Of a stretch of DNA of 12,522 nucleotides, positions 6,952-12,522 are shown in pieces. Origin of the DNA: Phycisphaerales bacterium (GTDB lineage Bacteria; Planctomycetota; Phycisphaerae; SM23-33); contig PMBX01000009.1 of assembly GCA_003153915.1 (NCBI GenBank), positions 16,696 through 29,217 of the forward strand. Reading direction: 5' to 3'. A program made the position numbers and the translations under genes. Positions within the stretch are counted from its first letter, which is position 1; every line of letters begins with the position of its first letter. Below the pieces are notes generated by a model. The model saw only the letters and a list, made by a program, of their open reading frames with translations, was not told the DNA's origin and did not search any database.

Positions 6952-9027
6952 ATGAACGTATCCAAGTGGCTCAAGTCGGCCTGGTGTGGTTATCCGGCGG
7001 CTGTGGCGTTGGCGGCGGTCTTCTGGGCGCTGGCGTTTTCCAGCATCCTCAAAAAAGCGGCCACCTCCGACGAGACGGTCCACCTGGCCGCCGGCTACAG
7101 TTACTGGCACCACAACGATTACCGCATCGACCCGGAAAACGGTAACCTGCCGCAGCGGTGGATGGGGCTGCCGTTCCTGTTCGAGAATATCACATTTCCC
7201 CGCCAGGCGCCTGGCCTGATGGACGAATGGCAGGTGGGGCACGATTTCATGTACAACTGGGGCAACGACGCCGACAAGCTCCTGCGCCAGAGTCGCGCGA
7301 TGATCGCCGTTCTCGGCTCGGTCCTGGCCCTGCTGGTATACGGATGGTCGCGGCGGTTGTTTGGTCCCATCGGCGGGTTGATCTCGCTGGTTCTCTATGT
7401 CTTTAGCGCCGCGATGTTGGCCAACGGTAGCCTGGGAACCTCCGACCTGGCCGCGTCGTTGTGCTTCCTGGCCGCTGTCGGCTGCCTGTGGCGAATGCTC
7501 CACCGCGTCAGCATCCTGACAGTGGCGGGCAGTTGCCTGGCGATGGGGCTGCTGTTTATCTCCAAGATGTCCGCGCCGCTGATCGCGCCCATCGGGGTGC
7601 TGCTGTGCGTCGTGCGGCTGCTTTCGGGCCGGCCTTTGGAAATAGCTATTGGCAAAGTCCGTCAGGTCACCGGGCGCGGGCGGCAGGCGCTGATTTTCCT
7701 GGGGACCATCGTTGTGCACGCGGCGGCGACCTGGGCCATAATCTGGGTCTCTTACGGATTACGATACTCGATTTTGGACGCCCCGCCCGACAAGCAACAG
7801 GAGACCGGGCAGTTGTGTTGGAGCCAGTATCTGCAAGGGGATTTTCCTTTCAAATCGGTGATCGAGCCTCTCTCGAATCATCATCTGTTGCCAGAGGGTT
7901 TCCTCATCGGCCAGTCGCACGTGTTGAAATACTCGCAGGCGCGCCCCTCGTTCCTCAACGGGGAGTACGGTTTATATGGATGGCGGAGTTTTTTCCCGTA
8001 CTGTTTCCTCTATAAGACCTCCCTGGCGGTCTTTTTGGTCTTGCTGCTGGCGGCGGGGGGCGCCTGGTCGTCCTGGTCACCCAAGAGGGGATCGTCCGGG
8101 CCGGGTAGAGGCGAGGCGATCCGCGCGGGGCTATACCGCACAGCGCCGCTGTGGATACTGATGACGGTCTACTGGGTCTTTGCCATCACCAGCAAGATGA
8201 ACATCGGCCATCGGCATATCCTGCCGACCTATCCGCCGATGTTCATTCTGGCCGGGGCGGCGGCACATTGGTTTACCACACCGAAGCGCCTGGCTAAGAT
8301 CGTCATCGTCGCGGCGATGGTTTTCCTGGCAGCCGAATGCATCTGGATGTGGCCGGACTATCTGGCGTACTTCAACCCCCTGGCCGGGGGACCGCGAGGC
8401 GGGTATCGCCACCTGATTGACAGCTCCCTTGACTGGGGCCAGGACACCCCCGGCCTGAAGGAATGGCTGGACCGGCGGGGACTGAACAACCAGACTAACA
8501 CGCCTGTTTACCTGGCCTATTTCGGCAACGGAAGCCCCACGCACTACGGAATCAATGTGGAGCGGCTTCCCGGTTACGTGGATAGGGACCTTTTCACCGG
8601 GGGGCGTTTCCAGGTTAAGCCAGTGGCGCCGTTGAGGGGCGGATACTATTGCATCAGCGCCACTATGCTCCAATCGGTCCTGACCGTCGCCTTTGGGCCT
8701 TGGTCGTGGATCTACGAAAAGAGCTATCAGGAACTTCTTCCCGATATCGAGAGATTGGCCATGGCCCCGCCGCAGCAGCAAGCGACGTTGCTGAGGGACC
8801 CAAACTTCCAGGATACAGTCGGCCTGTTTTCTGCACTGCGACTGGCGCGGCTGAGCGCGTATCTGCGAAATCGGGAACCTGACGATCATATCGGGTATTC
8901 CATCCTGATCTACCGCCTTAGCGACCAGCAGGTACAGGAGGCGATACAGGGTCCGCCGGTGGAAATGATGCCGGACCGCGTCCCGCTGCGCGTCAAGCTG
9001 ATCTGGGAAGGACAACGCGGGCAATGA
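6952..9027 (+). CDS. GT39/PMT-like membrane glycosyltransferase (second tandem copy)
   Basis: This 691-residue GT-C-type membrane protein aligns along its whole length with the product of the gene directly upstream, with about half or more of the residues identical by eye. The acidic pair is D40-E41 in TSDETVHLAAGYSYW after TM1 (about 14-33). Shared blocks are TSDLAASLCFLAAVGCLWR (163-181), NIGHRHILPTYPP (417-429), IDSSLDWGQDTPGLK (489-503) and YLRNREPDDHIGYS (637-650). The copies differ most in the external loop at about 275-325 and in the C-terminal tail at about 575-625, where this copy has a Pro/Gln-rich stretch (606-610). The start at 6952 is preceded by a weak GGGA. It probably uses a polyprenyl-phosphate sugar like its neighbour; the changed loop and tail suggest a different donor or acceptor. 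The gene ends convergently with dnaA. Confidence 0.86.
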   Translation: MNVSKWLKSAWCGYPAAVALAAVFWALAFSSILKKAATSDETVHLAAGYSYWHHNDYRIDPENGNLPQRWMGLPFLFENITFPRQAPGLMDEWQVGHDFMYNWGNDADKLLRQSRAMIAVLGSVLALLVYGWSRRLFGPIGGLISLVLYVFSAAMLANGSLGTSDLAASLCFLAAVGCLWRMLHRVSILTVAGSCLAMGLLFISKMSAPLIAPIGVLLCVVRLLSGRPLEIAIGKVRQVTGRGRQALIFLGTIVVHAAATWAIIWVSYGLRYSILDAPPDKQQETGQLCWSQYLQGDFPFKSVIEPLSNHHLLPEGFLIGQSHVLKYSQARPSFLNGEYGLYGWRSFFPYCFLYKTSLAVFLVLLLAAGGAWSSWSPKRGSSGPGRGEAIRAGLYRTAPLWILMTVYWVFAITSKMNIGHRHILPTYPPMFILAGAAAHWFTTPKRLAKIVIVAAMVFLAAECIWMWPDYLAYFNPLAGGPRGGYRHLIDSSLDWGQDTPGLKEWLDRRGLNNQTNTPVYLAYFGNGSPTHYGINVERLPGYVDRDLFTGGRFQVKPVAPLRGGYYCISATMLQSVLTVAFGPWSWIYEKSYQELLPDIERLAMAPPQQQATLLRDPNFQDTVGLFSALRLARLSAYLRNREPDDHIGYSILIYRLSDQQVQEAIQGPPVEMMPDRVPLRVKLIWEGQRGQ

Positions 9028-9058
9028 CCGATCCGCTCGCGGCGCACCGGTCTGCTCA

Positions 9059-9256
9059 TCACGCGCAACCGGCGGCCTGCTCCAGCCAACGCCTGCTGGG
9101 CAGTTCGACGGCAAGGCTGGTGAATTGCCCTGCCAACTGTCCGGACGTCCCGGTGGGTATCGCCGAAGAGACAGCGACCTTCCTTTTTGCCGGCGCCTGG
9201 CGATGCCTTGTGCGTAGCGTATGGGCCAGGGCCGTCTTTCTTACCCGTTGAGCCAT
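9059..9256 (-). CDS. Possible small basic protein of 65 residues, unrecognised
   Basis: I do not recognise this protein. It starts with a basic segment (MAQRVRKTALAHTLRTRHRQ), then has a less charged half ending SRRWLEQAAGCA. Support comes from its 5' signals: GGGGAA (9261-9266, complement) lies 4 bases before the ATG, and a perfect TATAAT box lies about 70 bases upstream, just beyond the dnaA terminator, although no good -35 is seen. The frame also stays open upstream to 9313, with an alternative ATG at 9268. About two-thirds of its codons end in G or C. It ends 31 bases from the GT39-like gene stop, so it fills the gap neatly. It could equally be a chance frame or part of a small RNA. Confidence 0.27.
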   Translation of the reverse strand: MAQRVRKTALAHTLRTRHRQAPAKRKVAVSSAIPTGTSGQLAGQFTSLAVELPSRRWLEQAAGCA

Positions 9257-9327
9257 TTTCTTCCCCATTCCGTGTACCAATCGGTTTCTGTGTTCGAGAT
9301 GCGATGGAACCACGACGTGCCGACGGA

Positions 9328-9333
9328 ATTATA
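9328..9333 (-). promoter_or_regulatory. Perfect -10 box (TATAAT) on the minus strand
   Basis: TATAAT reads on the minus strand just downstream of the dnaA terminator and would start a transcript near 9321. The hexamer 17 bases upstream (TGGTTT) is a poor -35. It could drive the small frame at 9059-9256 or a small RNA. Confidence 0.33.
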
Positions 9334-9390
9334 CGGGGCTTCCTGGGGACAAACCAGGGGGTATCACCGCTAATAACCGGGGGCGGGTCG

Positions 9391-9428
9391 AAAAAATTCC
9401 GGCGTCCGGACATCCGTGCCCGGACGCC
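9391..9428 (-). terminator. Intrinsic terminator of dnaA
   Basis: On the minus strand a perfect 9-base stem (GGCGTCCGG with CCGGACGCC, at 9401-9409 and 9420-9428, 10-base loop) is followed by GGAA and then six T. It lies 45 bases past the dnaA stop codon. A second hairpin, TCCGCCGC-TCCCT-GCGGCGGA at 9447-9467, lies between it and the stop but lacks a T-tract. Confidence 0.7.
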
Positions 9429-9472
9429 CGTCCTTGAACCCATCAATCCGCCGCTCCCTGCGGCGGAGAACA

Positions 9473-10894
9473 TCAAACGAACTGTTCGGCCAGCGTCCTG
9501 ACCAGATCCTCGGCCGGGGCGGACTTGCGCCCCAGTGGACTTAACCAGGAAAGCTCGCCTCTGTCGGCCAGGAGAGCCTCCATCCGCTGCACCGCCAGCA
9601 CGGCGGAAGAGTGGTTCTTGCCCATATGCCGGCCGATCTCGGGGTAGCTCATCTGCGTGTGCCGCCGTGCCAGGAACATGGCCATCATGCGCGCCACCGA
9701 GACGGTGCGCGTCCGACGGGAGGAATGGAGATCGGCGGGTGTGATGCCGAAATAGGCGGCCACCACCGCCTCGATATCGCCCAGCGTCAAGGCGCTATCG
9801 GTGCGGGCGAGGTGGTCGGCCAGGCCCCGGCGGGCCAGATCGGCGGTGACCTTACCGTTGTCTATTGCCGCCAGGGCGCCCAGCTTGACCAGCGCGCCTT
9901 CCAGTTCCCGCACCGATCCGCGAAGGTGCATGGCGACGTATTCCAGTGCCTCGTCGCCCACGTCCATTCGCAGCGCGCGGGCCTTACGGCGGAGAATTTC
10001 CATCCGCGTGGCCTGCTCGGGCGGTTCGATTCGCACGACCATCCCGGCGGTGAAGCGGCTGACCAGTTGCTCGTTTAGCTCCCCGACCATCCTGGGCGGG
10101 GCGTCAGAGGCCATCACCACTTGCTTTCCGGCGGCGTCAATGGCGTTGAAGGTGTGGAGGAACTCGTCCTGCGTGGCCTTTTTGGCGGCAAGGAAGTGCA
10201 CATCATCGATGGCCAGCAGGTCGAGCTTGCGGTAACGAGCGCGGAACTCGTCGAACTTCCGCTGTCGCAGCGCCTGGATGAACTCGTTGGTGAACTGCTC
10301 TCCGGTGACGTACCGCCACTGGAAATTCCTGCTCCCCCGCCGCTGGGCGTTGACGGCGTTGCAGATGCCCTGGAGCAGGTGCGTTTTGCCCACCCCGCAG
10401 GCGCCGTGGATGAACAGGGGGTTGAAGGGCGACTTCTGTCCGCCGGTCACGGCCAGGGCGGCTGAGTACGCCAGGCGGTTGCTGGCCCCGACGACGAAGT
10501 CCTTGAGGCTGTAGCGAAGCGCGGGCGTTTCGGCGGGGCCGGAAGGACGCCCCAGGCCTTCCTTGGCCCGCGAGACGATGTGGGCCTGGCTGTCGAGCTG
10601 GTGCTTGCGAAGTTCGCCGGTCAGCGAGGGGTCGATGGCGACGATGACGGGGCATTCCCATCCGGTTTCCTGGCGCACGGCTGAGGCGATCTGGGACTGA
10701 TAGTGCGTCTCCACCCAGTGGGCGACGAAAGTGTTGGGCACGGAGACTTTCACCTGCCCGTCGGCAACAGCCAGATGCGTCCCGTGGCGAAACCAGGCGT
10801 TGAATTGTTGGGGGCCGAGGCGTTCCTCAAGCGTTTCCAGGATTCGGCGTCTGGCCTTATCGTCGGCGCAGACCGATACCGTAGTCGCATCCAT
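9473..10894 (-). CDS. dnaA: Chromosomal replication initiator protein DnaA
   Basis: DnaA is the AAA+ ATPase that binds DnaA boxes, melts the origin and recruits the helicase. All four domains are visible in 473 residues: domain I (about 14-78, LGPQQFNAWF at 26-35), a short linker (about 88-125), the AAA+ domain with Walker A GACGVGKTHL (164-173), Walker B LLAIDDVHFL (226-235), the arginine-finger box LVSRFTAGM (277-285) and sensor II RGSVRELEGAL (325-335), then the DNA-binding domain IV (about 370-445). The usual domain IV signature around RDHTTV reads MGKNHSSAVLA (424-434), a clear departure. The ATG at 10894 has GGAG 8 bases upstream. No dnaN, recF or gyrB is adjacent. The upstream region contains a DnaA box, so self-regulation is likely. 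The tail past residue 440 is slightly long. Confidence 0.97.
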   Translation of the reverse strand: MDATTVSVCADDKARRRILETLEERLGPQQFNAWFRHGTHLAVADGQVKVSVPNTFVAHWVETHYQSQIASAVRQETGWECPVIVAIDPSLTGELRKHQLDSQAHIVSRAKEGLGRPSGPAETPALRYSLKDFVVGASNRLAYSAALAVTGGQKSPFNPLFIHGACGVGKTHLLQGICNAVNAQRRGSRNFQWRYVTGEQFTNEFIQALRQRKFDEFRARYRKLDLLAIDDVHFLAAKKATQDEFLHTFNAIDAAGKQVVMASDAPPRMVGELNEQLVSRFTAGMVVRIEPPEQATRMEILRRKARALRMDVGDEALEYVAMHLRGSVRELEGALVKLGALAAIDNGKVTADLARRGLADHLARTDSALTLGDIEAVVAAYFGITPADLHSSRRTRTVSVARMMAMFLARRHTQMSYPEIGRHMGKNHSSAVLAVQRMEALLADRGELSWLSPLGRKSAPAEDLVRTLAEQFV

Positions 10895-11002
10895 GACTGA
10901 TTCTCCGCAACCGCACCCGACTCTGCGATTGGCGGCCAGAGATGCTTGCCGCCGACCCTCGAACGCGCCGCGCTGATAGCCTCGGCTTTCGATACGACAG
11001 CG

Positions 11003-11031
11003 AATTTACTGACGCTCTCCGGCGGGGTCAA
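11003..11031 (-). promoter_or_regulatory. Candidate dnaA promoter
   Basis: On the minus strand TTGACC (11026-11031) and TAAATT (11003-11008) are exactly 17 bases apart, a good sigma-70-type match. Transcription would start near 10996, leaving a leader of about 100 bases that contains a GGCGGC/GCCGCC hairpin (10931-10953). Confidence 0.55.
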
Positions 11032-11035
11032 TCAC

Positions 11036-11130
11036 AAATCGCCGCGTTTCTTATCCACACCATCCAACGTCTTCGATTTAGGACAGTTGGAGGCAAAAAA
11101 AAACTTTCCTGCACAGGTTGTTCACAAAAC
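11036..11130. other. Candidate origin-like or dnaA control region
   Basis: This stretch upstream of dnaA combines a perfect DnaA box, a two-mismatch box, an A9/T9 tract and an overall lower GC content than its surroundings. Two direct copies of ATCCCCGC (11131-11138, 11141-11148) lie next to it. Most known origins carry more boxes than this, so dnaA self-regulation alone would explain it. Confidence 0.35.
11051..11059 (+). promoter_or_regulatory. Perfect DnaA box TTATCCACA
   Basis: The consensus 9-mer TTATCCACA lies 20 bases upstream of the dnaA -35 element. A second, degenerate box TTGTTCACA (two mismatches) lies at 11118-11126. Between them is a run of nine A (11095-11103), rare in this GC-rich sequence. 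The site could serve dnaA self-control or belong to a replication origin. Confidence 0.7.
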
Positions 11131-11138
11131 ATCCCCGC

Positions 11139-12074
11139 TCATCCCCGCGATGCCATTTTCGCCGTCATGAAAAATGCCCATTGACGGTGCGTCTGGCGAA
11201 AGCCTTCCTCTTCGTAGAGCCGCATGGCGTGGTGGTTTTCCTCATCGACGGCCAGCAGCAGCGCGGTACGCCTGCGCCGATACGCATCGTCGGCGGCGCG
11301 GCGCACCATTGCGCGCGCCACGCCACGGCGACGATGCGCCGCCACGACGCCCAGATAGACGACCTCGCCGGTCTGTCCCGATACGGAATCATTCACCAAC
11401 ACGCAGCCGACCGGAGTTGCCTCCACCACCACCATCCACCAGGACGCTGGGTGGAACACGCCGCAGGCCTTGTGCGCTTCCAGCACGTCCGACATGCCGC
11501 GCAGCCCCGACAGACGCGGGCAATCAAGCGATCCGTCATAGGTCGCGGCGATCAGATCGGCCAGTTGCCCTTCGCTGAATTCGCCGAACCTGCGCCACTC
11601 CAGCCCCGCCTTCTGCCAGGAGGGCGTAAAAGTCGTCAGCTCCAATTTCATGTTGACCAGTCCGGCCAGGAATTCAAATCCGCCGGCCTGGACCATGTCC
11701 ATCTCCGCTGTCTGGTGCGGGTCGAACATCGCCTGGACAAACGCCAGGCCGCGATACTGGAGCGCGTCCCTTGATGCGGCGGCGACGGTTTCCGCCAGCG
11801 CTTCGCCCTCCACGCCGGCGGAGTCGGGGCAGGCATGCAACAGGATTCCGCTGCGCCCCGGGCTATCTATCACCATCGCCGTCGCGACGGTCCGGCGGTT
11901 TCGCCTTGCCCACCACAGGCGGGGCGGGTACTGCCCACGAGTCCGCAGGAGGGCCTTCAGTGCCTCCGCGCGAATGGTGGCCAATCCGTCGTCGGACGCA
12001 CCAGCCATCAGGAGTATCATCGCCTCCTCGCAGCGGTCGGGAGGAACGGGTTGAACTTGCCAGTCGCTGGACAT
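11139..12074 (-). CDS. GNAT-family N-acetyltransferase
   Basis: GNAT enzymes transfer an acetyl group from acetyl-CoA to an amine. The 311-residue protein is long enough for two GNAT folds. The C-terminal one is clear: MVVVEATPVGCVLV (214-227), motif A EVVYLGVVAAHRRRGVARAM (237-256), whose HRRRGVA forms the acetyl-CoA phosphate loop, and motif B DEENHHAMRLYEEEGF (277-292). The N-terminal half (about 5-145) looks like a degenerate second fold, an arrangement seen in mycothiol-synthase-like proteins, though no such substrate can be inferred. I chose the ATG at 12074. The frame stays open to a GTG at 12173 and an ATG at 12137, but those extensions run towards the repeat and look compositionally unlike the rest. 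No Shine-Dalgarno precedes 12074, so the start is uncertain. It is 244 bases upstream of dnaA on the same strand. Confidence 0.82.
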   Translation of the reverse strand: MSSDWQVQPVPPDRCEEAMILLMAGASDDGLATIRAEALKALLRTRGQYPPRLWWARRNRRTVATAMVIDSPGRSGILLHACPDSAGVEGEALAETVAAASRDALQYRGLAFVQAMFDPHQTAEMDMVQAGGFEFLAGLVNMKLELTTFTPSWQKAGLEWRRFGEFSEGQLADLIAATYDGSLDCPRLSGLRGMSDVLEAHKACGVFHPASWWMVVVEATPVGCVLVNDSVSGQTGEVVYLGVVAAHRRRGVARAMVRRAADDAYRRRRTALLLAVDEENHHAMRLYEEEGFRQTHRQWAFFMTAKMASRG

Positions 12075-12084
12075 TGCGGGGTCT

Positions 12085-12090
12085 ATCGTA
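12085..12090 (-). promoter_or_regulatory. Possible -10 box for a leaderless GNAT transcript
   Basis: TACGAT on the minus strand ends 10 bases before the chosen ATG at 12074, so transcription would begin at or next to the start codon. That would fit the missing ribosome site. No convincing -35 is seen. Confidence 0.22.
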
Positions 12091-12167
12091 CCTGCGACGC
12101 CGACGCGGGAGAAGCGAACTTGCAAGGCCCGTGGCATTTCCTTTGGCGGATTGGAAACGGTCGCAAA

Positions 12168-12284
12168 GTTCACGAAGAACTCGAAGAATACGAAGACAAG
12201 CGAAGATTATTTGTCCCTTTTTTTGTGGCCTCGGTGATCTTCGTGAGCTTGGTGATTTCGTCGGTCTTGTGTGACAAGGATTGA
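12168..12284. repeat. Large imperfect inverted repeat built from 9-base units
   Basis: The left arm (from about 12169) runs TTCACGAAG, AACTCGAAG, AATACGAAG, then ACAAGCGAAG, a degenerate 9-base unit ending in CGAAG. The right arm (from about 12237) runs ATCTTCGTG, AGCTTGGTG, ATTTCGTCG, GTCTTGTGTG, the opposite orientation with the same period. The centre has TTATTTGTCCC followed by a T7 run (12218-12224). The whole could fold as a long imperfect hairpin. It resembles the CACGAAG-type intergenic repeats I know from many environmental bacteria. Copy number in this genome cannot be seen here. Confidence 0.72.
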
Positions 12285-12317
12285 AAGGCCCCGGTAGGGA
12301 ACCGGCGTGAGGACTGC

Positions 12318-12347
12318 CTGTCAGGTGGGCCTGCGGCGGGATATGAT
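12318..12347 (+). promoter_or_regulatory. Candidate miaB promoter
   Basis: CTGTCA (12318-12323) and TATGAT (12342-12347) are 18 bases apart, about 28 bases before the miaB ATG. TATGAT matches the -10 consensus at five of six positions. Confidence 0.42.
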
Positions 12348-12375
12348 GGCGGGTCGGGATTTCGGACAGGACGGC

Positions 12376-12522
12376 ATGAAGGTTTATATCGAAACGATGG
12401 GTTGCCAGATGAACCGGCTGGACAGCGAACTGCTGGCCGGGGCGTTGCGCGCCGACGGCCACGAGATGGCGGCTGAAGCCGCCGTGGCGGATGTGGTGCT
12501 GTTCAACACCTGCTCCGTCCGC
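12376..12522 (+). CDS. miaB: tRNA methylthiotransferase MiaB, N-terminal part (cut by window edge)
   Basis: MiaB is a radical-SAM enzyme that adds a methylthio group to N6-isopentenyl-adenosine 37 of tRNAs. Only the first 49 codons are in the window, but they match the start of the UPF0004 domain: YIETMGCQMNRLDSELL (4-20) and ADVVLFNTCSVR (38-49). Cys10 and Cys46 are the first two of the three ligands of the auxiliary iron-sulfur cluster. The ATG at 12376 has AGGA (12368-12371) 4 bases upstream. Related methylthiotransferases (RimO, MtaB) share the fold, but GCQMN with NTCSVR is typical of MiaB. The radical-SAM and TRAM domains lie outside the window. Confidence 0.92.
   Translation, partial: MKVYIETMGCQMNRLDSELLAGALRADGHEMAAEAAVADVVLFNTCSVR

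Larger units (their letters stand above)
9028..9472. other. Convergent gap between the second GT39-like gene and dnaA
   Basis: The 445 bases hold the dnaA terminator (9391-9428), a second small hairpin next to the dnaA stop, a perfect TATAAT on the minus strand (9328-9333) and a possible small minus-strand gene (9059-9256). No good terminator for the plus-strand gene is visible. No tRNA or other known RNA is recognisable. Confidence 0.55.
12075..12375. other. Divergent intergenic region between the GNAT gene and miaB
   Basis: About 300 bases hold a possible GNAT -10 box, the 9-base-period inverted repeat at 12168-12284 and the candidate miaB promoter. A plus-strand frame through the repeat gives Glu/Lys-rich then Phe/Val-rich peptide, which is an artefact of the repeat. 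Confidence 0.55.

Noticed and set aside
6898..7719. 273-codon minus-strand open frame
   Set aside because: It is antisense to the second GT-C gene and rich in Gln, His and Asp, with no recognisable motif.
8131..9114. 327-codon minus-strand open frame opposite the second GT-C gene
   Set aside because: The sense strand encodes a well-conserved membrane protein. The antisense product is Arg/Gln/Pro-rich with no domain and arises from the GC-biased third codon positions.
9024..9251. 75-codon plus-strand frame overlapping the stop of the second GT-C gene by ATGA, with GGGAAGGA upstream
   Set aside because: The coupling layout is attractive, but the product is Ala/Cys-rich without protein-like pattern, and it conflicts with the better-supported minus-strand frame. 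Not excluded, but not listed as a gene.
12168..12284. Possible CRISPR array
   Set aside because: The 9-base units are contiguous, degenerate and inverted between the two arms, with no constant spacers.

Overview
The window looks like a stretch of chromosome from a GC-rich bacterium. Four genes are recognisable housekeeping genes: enolase, NadC, DnaA and the start of MiaB. I favour a member of the Planctomycetota or a relative. The reasons are the wide intergenic gaps filled with degenerate palindromic repeats, a dnaA with no dnaN beside it, a DnaA with an unusual domain IV signature, and large GT-C membrane glycosyltransferases carrying a long C-terminal domain. This assignment is inference and no single feature proves it. 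There is no sign of phage, plasmid, transposase, CRISPR, tRNA or rRNA.

Layout. The left edge holds the first 159 codons of enolase on the minus strand. A divergent gap with a long inverted repeat separates it from nadC (plus). A second repeat-filled gap with three copies of GTCCC-N3-GGGAC follows. Then come four plus-strand genes: a soluble family 2 glycosyltransferase resembling polyprenyl-phosphate sugar synthases, a short GH78 (alpha-L-rhamnosidase family) protein, and two tandem paralogous GT39/PMT-like membrane glycosyltransferases. A convergent gap contains the dnaA terminator and a possible small minus-strand gene. dnaA (minus) follows, with an upstream region holding a perfect DnaA box, an A9/T9 tract and a good promoter. 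Next is a GNAT acetyltransferase gene (minus). A third repeat-filled divergent gap, built on a 9-base period, leads to the first 49 codons of miaB (plus) at the right edge.

How the genes may work together. The glycosyltransferase block (2073-9027) is the most interesting part. The GT2 protein is of the type that loads a sugar onto a polyprenyl phosphate in the cytoplasm. GT39-like membrane enzymes use such lipid-linked sugars as donors and act on the outer face of the membrane. Two diverged tandem copies could glycosylate different acceptors or use different donors. The GH78 protein has no visible signal peptide, so it probably acts on rhamnose-like sugars in the cytoplasm. Neither the sugar nor the acceptor can be read from the sequence. 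Each of the four genes has some sign of its own control (weak promoters, hairpins, a G8 tract), so a single operon is not assured.
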